From positions 1,724,001 to 1,788,000 of the forward strand of contig NZ_CP095740.1 of assembly GCF_023078455.1 (NCBI RefSeq): a stretch of 64,000 bases of DNA. Reading direction: 5' to 3'. Shown here in pieces: positions 48,284 through 60,026 of this stretch. A program made the translations under genes and the position numbers. The notes under the pieces were generated by a model. That model had not been told where the DNA came from. It saw only the letters and a program-made list of their open reading frames with translations, and ran no database searches. The first letter of the stretch is position 1. The number at the start of each line of letters is the position of its first letter. The stretch comes from Luteibacter aegosomatis (GTDB lineage Bacteria > Pseudomonadota > Gammaproteobacteria > Xanthomonadales > Rhodanobacteraceae).

Positions 48284-49519
48284 TCAGTCGGCCACGCGTT
48301 CGCCCGCGATCCAGCTTTGGCGCAACAGGGTTCCGCCGATCCAGTAACACAATTCCGGCAGATGGCCCACGTTCCACGCGACGAGATCGGCGCGCTGGCC
48401 GACGGCGAGCGTGCCGCGATCGTCCAGGCCCAATGCGCGTGCGGCGTGCTGGGTCGCGCCGCGCAGGGCCTCTTCGGGCGTGAGTCGGAACAGCGTGCAT
48501 GCCATGCCCATGGCGAGGCGAAGCGAAAGCAGCGGCGAGGTGCCGGGATTGAGGTCGGTGGCGACGGCCATCGGCACGCCGTGTTCGCGGAACGCGGCGA
48601 CCGGAGGCGGCCGCGTGTCGCGCAGCGCGTAATACGCGCCGGGCAGCAGCACGGCCACGGTGCCGGCCCGCGCCATCGCCTCGACGCCGTCGACGCTGGT
48701 CCATTCCAGGTGATCGGCGGAAAGGCCACCGTAGCGCGCGACCAGAGCCGCGCCGCCGAGATCGGACAGTTGTTCGGCATGCAGCTTGACGGGCAGGCCC
48801 AGCGACGCGGCCTTCGCGAACAGCCGCTCGGTTTCCTCGTGGGTGAAGCCGATGCCTTCGCAGAAGGCGTCCACCGCGTCGACGAGGCCCTCGTCGGCGA
48901 GCGAGGGCAGCATGGTGTCGCAGACGAGGGCCACGTAGTCGTCGCGGCGGCCGGCGTATTCCGGCGGCAACGCATGCAGGCCGAGGAAACTGGTGCGCAC
49001 GTCCAGGCCCAGCGTTTCGCCGATGCGTCGCGCCACGCGCAGCATGCGCCGCTCGGCGTCGGGTTCCAGGCCGTAGCCGGACTTGATTTCGACGGTGGTG
49101 ACCCCGTCGGCCTTCAGTGCCCGCGCACGCGGCAACGACTGGCGAAGGAGTTCGTCCTCGCCCGCCGCGCGTGTGGCGCGCACGCTGGAGACGATGCCCC
49201 CGCCGGCGCGCGCGATCTCTTCGTAGGTGGCGCCTTCCAGTCGCCGTTCGAACTCGCGCGCGCGGTCGCCGCCGAACACGAGGTGCGTATGGCAGTCGAT
49301 CAGTCCGGGGGTGATCCAGCTGCCCGGCATCGATTCGACGCGGTGCGAGAGCGCATCGGGCGCGCCCGGCAGGTCGGCGCGACGCCCCGCGAAGACGATG
49401 CGTCCGTCGCGCCAGCCGATCGCACCGTCTTCGATGGCGCCGTAGGGATGGCCGTTGTCGGTGAGCGTGGCGAGGCCGACGTCGACGAGCAGATGATCCC
49501 AGCGCGTATCGGCCGTCAT
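48284..49519 (-). CDS. hutI: Imidazolonepropionase
   Basis: A 411-residue amidohydrolase that opens 4-imidazolone-5-propionate to N-formimino-L-glutamate, step three of histidine degradation. The metal motif DCHTHLVFGG (H-x-H, about 75-84), GGGIVSSVRATRAA, TVEIKSGYGLE, KLHAEQLSD and TDLNPGTSP are HutI signatures. The ATG overlaps the upstream clc stop by four bases. HutF, the next enzyme, is encoded 3.1 kb away on the opposite strand; hutH, hutU and hutG are outside the window. Confidence 0.95.
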   Translation of the reverse strand: MTADTRWDHLLVDVGLATLTDNGHPYGAIEDGAIGWRDGRIVFAGRRADLPGAPDALSHRVESMPGSWITPGLIDCHTHLVFGGDRAREFERRLEGATYEEIARAGGGIVSSVRATRAAGEDELLRQSLPRARALKADGVTTVEIKSGYGLEPDAERRMLRVARRIGETLGLDVRTSFLGLHALPPEYAGRRDDYVALVCDTMLPSLADEGLVDAVDAFCEGIGFTHEETERLFAKAASLGLPVKLHAEQLSDLGGAALVARYGGLSADHLEWTSVDGVEAMARAGTVAVLLPGAYYALRDTRPPPVAAFREHGVPMAVATDLNPGTSPLLSLRLAMGMACTLFRLTPEEALRGATQHAARALGLDDRGTLAVGQRADLVAWNVGHLPELCYWIGGTLLRQSWIAGERVAD

Positions 49520-50909
49520 GCCGATTCTTCCGGCCTGGGTTCACGGCGCAGGCGTTCTTCCTCGTACCGGTTGACGAGGTCTTCGGCCAACGCCTTGTAG
49601 ACCGGTACGCGACAGACCAGCGCGGAAGTGGCCCGGGCGAGCAGGCAGGCCGCCATGATGGGCAGGGCCATCTGCCGGTTGGCGGTGAGTTCGAGCGAGA
49701 TGACGGTCGCGGTGAGCGGCGCCTGCGTGACGCCGGAAAGGTAGGCGGCCATGCCCAGCAACACCACCGACGATACGTCGGCGCCCGGCAGGAGTTGAGC
49801 GATGTTGTTTCCGAGGCCGGCACCGACGGCCAGCGCCGGAGAAAAAATGCCGCCGGGGATGCCCGCCCACGAGGACGCGATGTTGCCGAGGAATTTCAGC
49901 ACGCCGAACAAGGGGCCGGCCATGTCGTGTCCCTGCAGGATGTCGCGCGCCTGCGTGTAACCGGTGCCGTAGAGTCCGTTGGCGCTGAGCAGGCTCAGCA
50001 GTACCAGGCCCAGCCCGCAGAAGGCGGCGAATACTACCGGCTGACGTGCGCGTATGCGGCCGACGAGGCCGCGCAGGCCGGTGGCCGACGGCAGGATCAT
50101 CCGCGCGAACAGGCCCCCCGCCAGTCCACAGACCAGCCCGGTCAGGAGTACCGCGAGCCAGGCCTTGCCGAACGGCAGCGACGCGGTGACGTCGCCGAAG
50201 TACGCGTAGTTGCCGAGGATGCCGAGGGAAACCACGCCCGCGACGATGACGGCGGTGAGCAGCGTGCCGCTCATGCGGTGTTCGAAGGCGCCGGACATTT
50301 CCTCGATGGCGAACACCACGCCGGCCAGCGGCGTGTTGAACGCGGCGGCGAGTCCGGCGGCGGATCCGGCGAGGATGAAGCGGCCGGCGGCGGCCGGCTC
50401 CGCGAAACCGAAGCGGCGGCCCAGCGAATAGAGCAATCCGGCACCGACATGAACGGTGGGACCCTCGCGCCCGACCGACGCGCCGCCGAGCAGCGCGGCG
50501 AGCGTCAGCGCCATCTTGCCCGCCGCGATCTTCAGCGACATCAATCGCCCGCGAAAGCCGTCGTCCTCGACCTTGAGGGCCGCCATCGCCTGGGGGATGC
50601 CCGAACCGCGCGTCGCCTTGAGGGCACCCTCGGTGAGCCAGCACAGCAGGGCGAACACCGCCGGGGTGATCAGCAGCGGCACCCACCATCCGTGCGATGC
50701 CACGCGCCGGAACAGCTCGAACGCGTAGTCGGCCGCCTGGGCGAAGAAAACGGCCGCCAGGCCGACGAGGACGGCGCCGGTCCAGAAGATGATGCGGCGG
50801 CGCCACTCCGTCGGAGAAAGCCACTCGTGATTGCCCAGGGCGCGCAGGCGCCCGGCCGTCGAGGGGCGGGGAGAGTCGTTCGAAGGTTGTTCCTGCACGT
50901 GGGACTCGC

Positions 50910-50913
<4 letters not shown>
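49516..50913 (-). CDS. ClC family chloride transporter
   Basis: A 465-residue ClC protein with the selectivity motifs GSGIPQ (103-108), VGREGPTVHVG (E150 = gating/proton glutamate) and PGGIFSPALAVGAG, and about ten membrane helices. The conserved gating Glu suggests a Cl-/H+ antiporter rather than a channel. No CBS domains. It overlaps both neighbours by four bases (ATGA), between a GNAT-nitrilase gene and hutI, so all three form one translationally coupled operon. Why a ClC transporter lies with histidine catabolism is unclear; acid or osmotic adaptation is possible. Confidence 0.92.
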
Positions 50914-52481
<1,568 letters not shown>

Positions 52482-52516
52482 CCCATCATTATGCGCCCGT
52501 CGTGCAGGCTACCGCC

Positions 52517-52600
52517 GGAATCGCGGACAGCGTCCCGCTTCCCACCCTCCGGTAGGAAACTCGCTACCGGAGGGTGGGAGCGGACCCTGTCCGCGATTCC
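52517..52600. repeat. REP-type palindrome (subtype A)
   Basis: Arms 52517-52555 and 52564-52600, largely complementary with an indel in the left arm, carry the core GGAGCGGACCCTGTCCGCGA. The palindrome occupies the divergent promoter region of the GNAT-nitrilase gene and hutF. Confidence 0.8.
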
Positions 52601-52635
52601 CGGTAGCATCGACACTTCCCGAGCAAGGACCACCC

Positions 52636-53991
52636 ATGCCCCACGCCACCTATTCCGCCGACTTCCTCTGGCAGGGCGCCTCCTGGCAGGCGGGGCAGGA
52701 CGGCGTCGCGATCGAGAACGGACGTTTCGTGCCCGGCGCCAAAGGCGGCGAACGCGTCGGTCGTTTCCTGCTGCCCGGCATGCCCAACCTGCATTCGCAC
52801 GCCTTCCAGCGCGCCATGGCCGGGCTCGCCGAGCGGCGCGGCCCGGGTGAGGACAGCTTCTGGACCTGGCGCGAAACGATGTACGCCTTCGCCGAAGCGA
52901 TCGATCCGGACGACCTCAAGGCCATCGCCACCCAGCTCTACGTGGAGATGGTGAAGGCGGGCTATACCCAGGTCTGCGAATTCCACTACCTGCACCATGG
53001 CCCGGGCGGCGTGCCGTACGCGGATCCCGCGCAGATGTCGCTCGCCCTGATCGAGGCGGCGAAGGAGGCCGGCATCGGCCTCACGCTGCTGCCGGTGCTC
53101 TACATGACCGGCGGCTTCGACGGTCGCCCGCTGTCCGGACGGCAGCGCCGTTTCCGCCACGACGTGGGCCAGTACGTGTCCCTGCTGGAGCGGCTCGTGC
53201 CGATGCAGGACGACATGCTGCGTGTCGGCATCGCGCTGCATTCGCTGCGGGCGGTGCCGGAGGAGGCCATGCGTTCGCTGCTCGCCACCGGTATCTCGAA
53301 AACGCTACCCATCCACATCCACGTGGCCGAACAGATCGGCGAGGTGCAGGACTGCCTCGCCGTGCGCGGCGCCCGTCCCGTGGAATGGCTGCTCGATCAT
53401 GCCGAGGTGGACGAACGCTGGACCCTGATCCACGCTACCCACCTCAGCGCCCACGAAACCCAGCGGCTGGCGAAGAGCGCCGCGGTGGCCGGCCTGTGTC
53501 CCACCACCGAGGCCAACCTCGGCGACGGCCTGTTCCCGCTGGCCGATTTCATCGACGCGGGCGGCACGCTCGGCATCGGTTCGGATTCGCACATCTCGGT
53601 GTCGCCGGTGGAGGAACTGCGCTGGCTCGAATACGGCCAGCGCCTGGTGACGCGCCACCGCAACGTGGCCGCGCGGCGGCCGGAGGAGAGCGTCGGCGAT
53701 CACCTCTGGCGCCGCGCCCTCGACGGCGGCGCACGCGCGTCCTCGATGGATATCGCCCGCCTCGGCGCCGGTGCCCGCGCCGACCTGCTCGTGCTCGACG
53801 ATCGGTCGCCGCTGCTCGCCGCGCGCGACGAAGCCGATGTGCTGGACAGCTTCCTCTTCGCAGGCAATACGCCGCTCGTGCGCGACGTGATGGTGGGCGG
53901 CCGCTGGCGCGTGCGCGATTTCGCGCACGCCGCCGAGGAACGCGTCGCGAAGGCCTACCGCGGCGTGGTGGAGAGGTTGGCGGCCGCGTGA
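52636..53991 (+). CDS. hutF: Formimidoylglutamate deiminase
   Basis: A 451-residue amidohydrolase converting N-formimino-L-glutamate to N-formyl-L-glutamate, the branch of histidine degradation used by Pseudomonas and Xanthomonas (followed by HutG). Motifs: PGMPNLHSHAFQRAMAGLAE (H-x-H metal pair), HIHVAEQIGEV, HATHLSAHETQRLA and GIGSDSHISVSP. The upstream frame is not conserved, so the ATG at 52636 is used. The 3' end overlaps the small convergent secreted-protein gene by 37 bases. Confidence 0.94.
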   Translation: MPHATYSADFLWQGASWQAGQDGVAIENGRFVPGAKGGERVGRFLLPGMPNLHSHAFQRAMAGLAERRGPGEDSFWTWRETMYAFAEAIDPDDLKAIATQLYVEMVKAGYTQVCEFHYLHHGPGGVPYADPAQMSLALIEAAKEAGIGLTLLPVLYMTGGFDGRPLSGRQRRFRHDVGQYVSLLERLVPMQDDMLRVGIALHSLRAVPEEAMRSLLATGISKTLPIHIHVAEQIGEVQDCLAVRGARPVEWLLDHAEVDERWTLIHATHLSAHETQRLAKSAAVAGLCPTTEANLGDGLFPLADFIDAGGTLGIGSDSHISVSPVEELRWLEYGQRLVTRHRNVAARRPEESVGDHLWRRALDGGARASSMDIARLGAGARADLLVLDDRSPLLAARDEADVLDSFLFAGNTPLVRDVMVGGRWRVRDFAHAAEERVAKAYRGVVERLAAA

Positions 53992-54383
53992 GAGACGGGG
54001 CCGGACGGGCATTTCACCTTGCCGTAGAGGCCTTCGGCATCCGGCGCGTTCTTCGCCAGGGACTCGGGCGAGGCGTAGATCGTCACGCCGAGGTCGCAGC
54101 GGTTCTCGCGAAGCGTCAGCCGCACGGTGTCGATCCGCGCGGGCGGATCGCCGCCGAGAAGGCAGCGGCTGTCCCCGGCGAGTTTCAGCGTGACGCTGTC
54201 GCCGTCGACCGACGTCACGTCGTAATGCGCGCCGCGGCATTCCTTCCAGTCGAGCGTGCTTTTGCCGATGCTGAGCATGCCCAGGCCGAGGAAGGCATTG
54301 CTGTAGGGCTCCCAGTCGCCCGCGAGCCAGGCGGGGGCGGGCTGGGCCGCGGACAGGAGGGCGAGGGCGAGCAGGGAATGCAT
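53955..54383 (-). CDS. Small secreted hypothetical protein
   Basis: A 142-residue protein with AAGGAGATATCC before the ATG and a signal peptide (MHSLLALALLSAAQPAPA, cleavage near 18). The mature part begins WLAGDWEPYSNAFLGLGMLS and contains four Cys (WKECRG, SRCLLGG, NRCDLG, VKCPSG), which could form two disulfides in the periplasm. No family recognised; its length and WxxG/D opening suggest a lipocalin-like or META-like beta domain, but this is weak. It overlaps the 3' end of hutF by 37 bases. Confidence 0.65.
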   Translation of the reverse strand: MHSLLALALLSAAQPAPAWLAGDWEPYSNAFLGLGMLSIGKSTLDWKECRGAHYDVTSVDGDSVTLKLAGDSRCLLGGDPPARIDTVRLTLRENRCDLGVTIYASPESLAKNAPDAEGLYGKVKCPSGPVSHAAANLSTTPR

Positions 54384-54397
54384 GGATATCTCCTTCG

Positions 54398-54415
54398 GTA
54401 TTGCAACCGCAATAC
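54398..54415. promoter_or_regulatory. Small palindrome in the divergent promoter region before the asnB leader
   Basis: GTATTGC-AACC-GCAATAC is a perfect 7-bp inverted repeat 22 bases upstream of the asnB leader ATG and about 15 bases upstream of the divergent secreted-protein start. It could be an operator; no regulator is assigned. Confidence 0.4.
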
Positions 54416-54436
54416 GAATCATGGTCTATTCGACCC

Positions 54437-54505
54437 ATGATCCGCATCGCCGCCAATAACGCCAATACCAATAATGCCCGGAACCTCGGGAGGGTCGGCG
54501 TGTAG
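54437..54505 (+). CDS. Asn-rich leader peptide of asnB (attenuation peptide)
   Basis: A 22-codon ORF (ATG at 54437, TAG at 54503-54505) begins MIRIAANNANTNNARN. Six of residues 7-16 are Asn, encoded by both AAT and AAC. It ends 31 bases before a strong intrinsic terminator, which precedes asparagine synthetase. This is the layout of classical amino-acid operon leaders (trpL, hisL, thrL): low Asn-tRNA(Asn) would stall ribosomes on the Asn codons and prevent terminator formation. The ribosome-binding site is weak. Enrichment for the very amino acid made downstream makes chance unlikely. Confidence 0.85.
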   Translation: MIRIAANNANTNNARNLGRVGV

Positions 54506-54536
54506 GCGGTTGCAAGCGAAACCACCGGTACACACC

Positions 54537-54565
54537 AAGGCCCGCCCTCACCAGGCGGGCCTTTT
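54537..54565 (+). terminator. Attenuator terminator in the asnB leader
   Basis: A perfect 10-bp stem (AAGGCCCGCC / GGCGGGCCTT) with a 7-base loop is followed by TTTTCTTTG. It lies between the Asn-rich leader ORF and asnB. An upstream segment, GAGGGTCGG (54490-54498), could pair with CCCGCCCTC in the terminator 5' arm (one mismatch, one wobble) as an antiterminator; GTGTA (54500-54504) with TACAC (54529-54533) and nested GGCGGTT/AACCACC could form the competing pause hairpin. Confidence 0.85.
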
Positions 54566-54613
54566 CTTTGTGCGTCTTTTCGTAGCAGTGCCCCCACCAA
54601 GGAGAGAAAGGCC

Positions 54614-56284
54614 ATGTGTTCGATTTTCGCCATGTTCGGCCTCGCACCGGGCGACGACCTCGTCGCCCTGCGCGCGAAGGCGATGGAGCTTTCCCAGCGG
54701 CAGCGCCATCGCGGCCCCGACTGGAGCGGCGTGTACGTGGACGGGGGTGCCATCCTCGTGCACGAGCGCCTGGCCATCGTCGATCCGGCCAGCGGCGCCC
54801 AGCCGCTTCGCTCGCCGGAAGGCGACCTGGCCCTCGCTGTGAACGGCGAGATCTACAACCACCGCGAACTGCGTGCCGCCAGCGGCTATGCGTTCACCAC
54901 CGGCTCCGATTGCGAGGTGATCAATGCGCTGTATCGCGAACACGGCGCCGACTTCCTCGGCCGGCTGAACGGCATCTTCGCCTTCGCGCTGTGGGACGCG
55001 GCTCGCGGACGGTTCGTCATCGCGCGGGATCCGGTGGGGGTCTGCCCGCTGTATTGGGGGCATGACAAGGAAGGACGCCTGTGCGTCGCTTCCGAAATGA
55101 AGTCGCTGGTGGGCGTGTGCGCGGACGTGGCGCCGTTTCCGCCGGGCCACGTGTACGACAGCGAGCGGGGTGAGGCGGTGCGTTACTGGCATCCCGCATG
55201 GCGCGACTACGCGGCGACCGAGGGCCACGACATCGACCCCAGGGCCCTGCGCGTGGCGTTCGAGGCGGCGGTTCACCGCCAGTTGATGACCGACGTGCCC
55301 TATGGCGTGCTGTTGTCCGGCGGCCTGGATTCCTCGCTGGTCGCCGCCGTGGCGGCGAGCTTCGCCCGCCATCGCATCGAGGACGACGATCGCGGCGAGG
55401 CGTGGTGGCCGCGCCTGCATTCCTTCGCCATCGGGCTGGAAGGCTCGCCGGACCTGAAGGCCGCCGAGGTGGCGGCCGAGGCGCTGGGCACCGTGCACCA
55501 CGGCTTCCGCTACACCTTCGAGGAAGGCCTCGACGCGCTGCCCGAGGTGATCCGCCACATCGAGACCTACGACGTCACCACCATTCGTGCGTCCACCCCG
55601 ATGTTCCTGCTGGCGCGGCGGATCAAGGCCATGGGCGTGAAGATGGTGCTGTCCGGCGAAGGCTCGGACGAGGTCTTCGGCGGTTACCTGTATTTCCACA
55701 AGGCGCCCTCGGCCCGCGAGTTCCACGACGAGACGGTGCGCAAGCTCGATGCCCTGCATTATTACGACTGCCTGCGCGCGAACAAGTCGATGTCGGCCTG
55801 GGGCGTGGAGGCGCGGGTGCCGTTCCTCGATACGGCGTTCCTCGAGGTGGCCATGGGCTTCGATGCCCAGGCGAAGATGGTGGCCCGCAAGGGCATCGAG
55901 AAGGGCATCCTGCGCGAGGCCTTCGAGGGCGCGCTGCCGGAGTCGATCCTCTGGCGGCAGAAAGAGCAGTTCAGCGACGGCGTGGGCTACGGCTGGATCG
56001 ACGGCCTGAAGGCGCACGCCGAGGCCATGGTGTCCGATCGCGAATTCGCCGCGGCGGCGTCCCGCTTTCCGCACAACACGCCGGCGACCAAGGAGGCGTT
56101 CTTCTATCGCACGATCTTCGAGAAGCATTTTCCGGGCGAGGCCTGTGCGGCGACGGTGCCGGGGGGGAAGTCCATCGCCTGTTCGTCGCCCGCGGCCTTG
56201 GCGTGGGATCCGGCCTTCGCGGCGGCGGCCGATCCGTCGGGACGGGCGGTGCGCGGGGTGCATCGCGAGGCTTTGCCGGCCTGA
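54614..56284 (+). CDS. asnB: Asparagine synthetase (glutamine-hydrolysing)
   Basis: A 556-residue AsnB making asparagine from aspartate, ATP and glutamine. The N-terminal Ntn glutaminase domain has catalytic Cys2 (MCSIFAMFG) and RHRGPDWSG, VNGEIYNH; the synthetase domain has the PPi loop LLSGGLDSSLVAA (about 232-244), LSGEGSDEVFGGYLYFHKAP and SAWGVEARVPFLD. Length matches E. coli AsnB (554). AAGGAG precedes the ATG. It is preceded by an Asn-rich leader peptide and terminator, so expression is predicted to rise when charged tRNA(Asn) is scarce. Confidence 0.97.
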   Translation: MCSIFAMFGLAPGDDLVALRAKAMELSQRQRHRGPDWSGVYVDGGAILVHERLAIVDPASGAQPLRSPEGDLALAVNGEIYNHRELRAASGYAFTTGSDCEVINALYREHGADFLGRLNGIFAFALWDAARGRFVIARDPVGVCPLYWGHDKEGRLCVASEMKSLVGVCADVAPFPPGHVYDSERGEAVRYWHPAWRDYAATEGHDIDPRALRVAFEAAVHRQLMTDVPYGVLLSGGLDSSLVAAVAASFARHRIEDDDRGEAWWPRLHSFAIGLEGSPDLKAAEVAAEALGTVHHGFRYTFEEGLDALPEVIRHIETYDVTTIRASTPMFLLARRIKAMGVKMVLSGEGSDEVFGGYLYFHKAPSAREFHDETVRKLDALHYYDCLRANKSMSAWGVEARVPFLDTAFLEVAMGFDAQAKMVARKGIEKGILREAFEGALPESILWRQKEQFSDGVGYGWIDGLKAHAEAMVSDREFAAAASRFPHNTPATKEAFFYRTIFEKHFPGEACAATVPGGKSIACSSPAALAWDPAFAAAADPSGRAVRGVHREALPA

Positions 56285-56291
56285 CGGCCGG

Positions 56292-56373
56292 TTCGCCGAT
56301 TCGATCGGTTCCCACCCCTCCGGTAGGCGGTGACTTCGCTACCGAAGGGGTGGGAGCCGATCGTATCGGCGAA
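56292..56373. repeat. REP-type palindrome (subtype B)
   Basis: Arms 56292-56326 and 56339-56373 (35 bp, a few mismatches) around the loop GCGGTGACTTCG. Loop and arms are nearly identical to the copy at 59778-59858, indicating recent common origin. Confidence 0.9.
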
Positions 56374-56400
56374 ACCCGGTCGCGACAGCGCCCGATTTGC

Positions 56401-56406
56401 TAGAAT
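56401..56406 (+). promoter_or_regulatory. Candidate -10 element of the prfB promoter
   Basis: TAGAAT, in TTTGCTAGAATCGG, lies 51 bases before the prfB ATG. No clear -35. Confidence 0.4.
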
Positions 56407-56456
56407 CGGCTGCTTTAGCCGGCGCGCCCCGCGCCGCACCAGCAGGCCAGCCAACC

Positions 56457-57582
56457 ATGATCGAGACCAATCCGATCCTCGCGCAGATCGCGGACCTCAA
56501 GGGCCGCGTCGAGTCGCTTAGGGGGTATCTTTGACTACCCTGTCAAGAAAGAACGCCTAGAAGAAGTCAACCGCGAGCTCGAGAGCCCCAACGTCTGGGA
56601 CGATCCCAAGCGCGCGCAGGACCTGGGTCGCGAGCGCGCCCAGCTCGACACCATCGTGACCGGCATCGACGAGATGACCGGTGCACTCGACGATTCGAAG
56701 GAGCTGCTCGAGATGGCCGCCGCCGACGGCGACGAGGCCACGGTGCAGTCCGTCGCCGACGATCTGAACAAGGTCGAGGCACGGGTCAGCAAGCTCGAAT
56801 TCCAGCGCATGTTCTCCGGCAAGCTCGACGCCGCCCCGGCGTTCGTCGACATCCAGGCCGGCGCCGGCGGCACCGAGGCCCAGGACTGGGCCGAAATGCT
56901 CCTGCGCATGTACCTGCGCTGGGCTGAGTCGCGCGGCTGGAAGGCCGAGCTGATGGAAGTGTCCGGCGGCGAAGTCGCGGGCATCAAGTCGGCCACGTTC
57001 CGCGTCGAAGGCGATTACGCCTACGGCTGGCTGAAAACCGAGATCGGCGTGCATCGCCTGGTGCGCAAGAGCCCGTTCGATTCGGACAACCGCCGCCACA
57101 CGAGCTTCACCTCGGTGTTCGTCTCGCCCGAAGTCGACGACGACATCGAGATCGACATCAACCCGGCCGACCTCAAGACCGACGTCTACCGCTCGTCGGG
57201 CGCGGGCGGCCAGCACGTGAACAAGACCGAATCGGCGGTGCGCATCACGCACATCCCCACCAACACGGTGGTGGCCTGCCAGACCGAGCGCAGCCAGCAT
57301 GCCAACCGCGACCGCGCGATGAAGATGCTCAAGGCCAAGCTGTACGAGCTGGAAGTGCAGAAGCGCAACGCCGAAAAGGATGCGCTGGAAGCCACCAAGT
57401 CGGACATCGGCTGGGGCAGCCAGATCCGCAACTACGTGCTCGACCAGTCGCGCATCAAGGACCTCCGCACGGGCATCGAGCGTTCCGACACGCAGAAGGT
57501 GCTCGACGGCGACCTCGACGAATTCGTCGAAGCCAGCCTCAAGGCGGGTCTCGAAGCCGGTTCCAAGCGTATCGACGCGTGA
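56457..57582 (+). CDS. prfB: Peptide chain release factor 2 (programmed +1 frameshift)
   Basis: RF2 recognises UAA and UGA. The gene is in two frames: 25 codons from the ATG at 56457 reach an in-frame TGA (56532-56534), and a +1 shift continues to 57582, giving 374 residues. SPF (KSPFDSDN) is the stop-codon anticodon-like motif as in other RF2, and GGQ in [14 protein letters not shown] (about residue 250) drives hydrolysis. An annotation beginning in the second frame would lose the N-terminal region. lysS follows after 58 bases, the usual prfB-lysS pair. Confidence 0.97.
56517..56535 (+). promoter_or_regulatory. RF2 autoregulatory +1 frameshift site
   Basis: CTTAGGGGGTATCTTTGAC contains the internal Shine-Dalgarno-like AGGGGG three bases before CTT-TGA-C, the canonical slip site. 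When RF2 is low, ribosomes pause at UGA and shift from CUU to UUU, allowing full-length RF2 synthesis. Confidence 0.98.
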
Positions 57583-57640
57583 TGCACCGCCGGGGGCGCA
57601 TGGGCGCCCCCGCTCATCCATGAAGCCACTCCCAAGAGCC

Positions 57641-59173
<1,533 letters not shown>

Positions 59174-59202
59174 GCGGCCTCGCCATCCCCGGAGCCCAAG
59201 CC

Positions 59203-59502
59203 ATGTACTACGTCATCGTCGCGCTCGACCATCCGCATTCGCTGGAAAAGCGGCTTGCCGCCCGTCCGGCGCACATCGCCCGCCTGAAGGGCCTGCTCGA
59301 AGAGGGGCGGCTCAAGCTGGCCGGCCCGTTTCCGGCCATCGATTCGGAAGACCCGGGTGAGGCCGGTTTCGACGGCAGCATGATCGTGGCCGAATTCGCC
59401 GACCTGGCCACCGCCAAGGCCTGGGCCGATGCCGATCCCTACGTCGAGGCGGGCGTCTATCGGGACGTCACCGTGCGGCCGTTCCGCGTGGCCCTGCCGT
59501 GA
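59203..59502 (+). CDS. YciI-like (YCII domain) protein
   Basis: A 99-residue dimeric alpha/beta-barrel-like protein. [60 protein letters not shown] and ending [10 protein letters not shown] match YciI. The conserved Asp-His pair in this fold (here near D9/H10 and H12) suggests an enzymatic site, but the reaction is not established for most members. It follows lysS by 29 bases and overlaps bolA by four bases (GTGA). Confidence 0.9.
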   Translation: MYYVIVALDHPHSLEKRLAARPAHIARLKGLLEEGRLKLAGPFPAIDSEDPGEAGFDGSMIVAEFADLATAKAWADADPYVEAGVYRDVTVRPFRVALP

Positions 59503-59762
59503 CCGTCGAGAAGGTTGAGCGCATCCGCCGACTGCTGACCGAGGCCCTGGCCCCGGTGGATCTGGACGTGATCGACGAGGGCCACAAGCACGCGGGGCAC
59601 GCGGGCGAGGGCAGGGGGCATTTCTTCGCGCGCATCGTCAGTCCGGCCTTCGCCGGCAAGAACCCGATCCAGCGGCACCGGATGGTCTACCAGGCCTTGG
59701 GCGACATGATGCCGGACGGCATTCATGCGCTGTCGATCGAGGCGAAGGCGCCGGGCGAGTGA
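59499..59762 (+). CDS. BolA family protein
   Basis: An 87-residue BolA-like protein with GTG start inside the yciI-like stop. [31 protein letters not shown] and [20 protein letters not shown] are the class II KH-like fold and the conserved H/GHAG metal-contact region. BolA proteins partner with monothiol glutaredoxins, sharing Fe-S clusters, and affect morphology and stress responses. YciI-BolA pairing is common in Xanthomonadales and other gammaproteobacteria. Confidence 0.92.
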   Translation: MTVEKVERIRRLLTEALAPVDLDVIDEGHKHAGHAGEGRGHFFARIVSPAFAGKNPIQRHRMVYQALGDMMPDGIHALSIEAKAPGE

Positions 59763-59777
59763 TCGCTCCGCGTGAAT

Positions 59778-59858
59778 TCGCCGATACGATCGGCTCCCAC
59801 ACCTCCGGTAGGCGGTGACGTCGCTACCGAAGGGTGGGAGCCGATCGTATCGGCGAAT
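59778..59858. repeat. REP-type palindrome (subtype B)
   Basis: Arms 59778-59812 and 59825-59858 around GCGGTGACGTCG. Near-identical to the 56292 copy. It lies 16 bases after bolA. The remaining 168 bases to smc are AT-richer and may hold the smc promoter; nothing further was recognised there. Confidence 0.9.
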
Positions 59859-60026
59859 GGCCCTGGTCTCGTTTCGGCTAGTGGACCTTGTTCAATCAGA
59901 AGCTTACCCTTCCTTTTTCGCGTTGTTTCGCGTATTGCACCTCAATGACCCCTTTGGCAAAGTGATCGATCTGCCAGGGGGTGGCTCCCGACCGGAGCCC
60001 ACGGCCGCGTCCCAACGGAATCAAAC

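Noticed and set aside
54421..54459. Alternative leader ORF starting at ATG 54421
   Set aside because: Encodes 12 residues with no Asn enrichment and stops inside the Asn-rich leader; the 54437 frame explains the attenuator better.
56656..57582. prfB as an uninterrupted gene starting at ATG 56656
   Set aside because: It would drop the conserved N-terminal domain; the canonical frameshift site joins it to the ATG at 56457.
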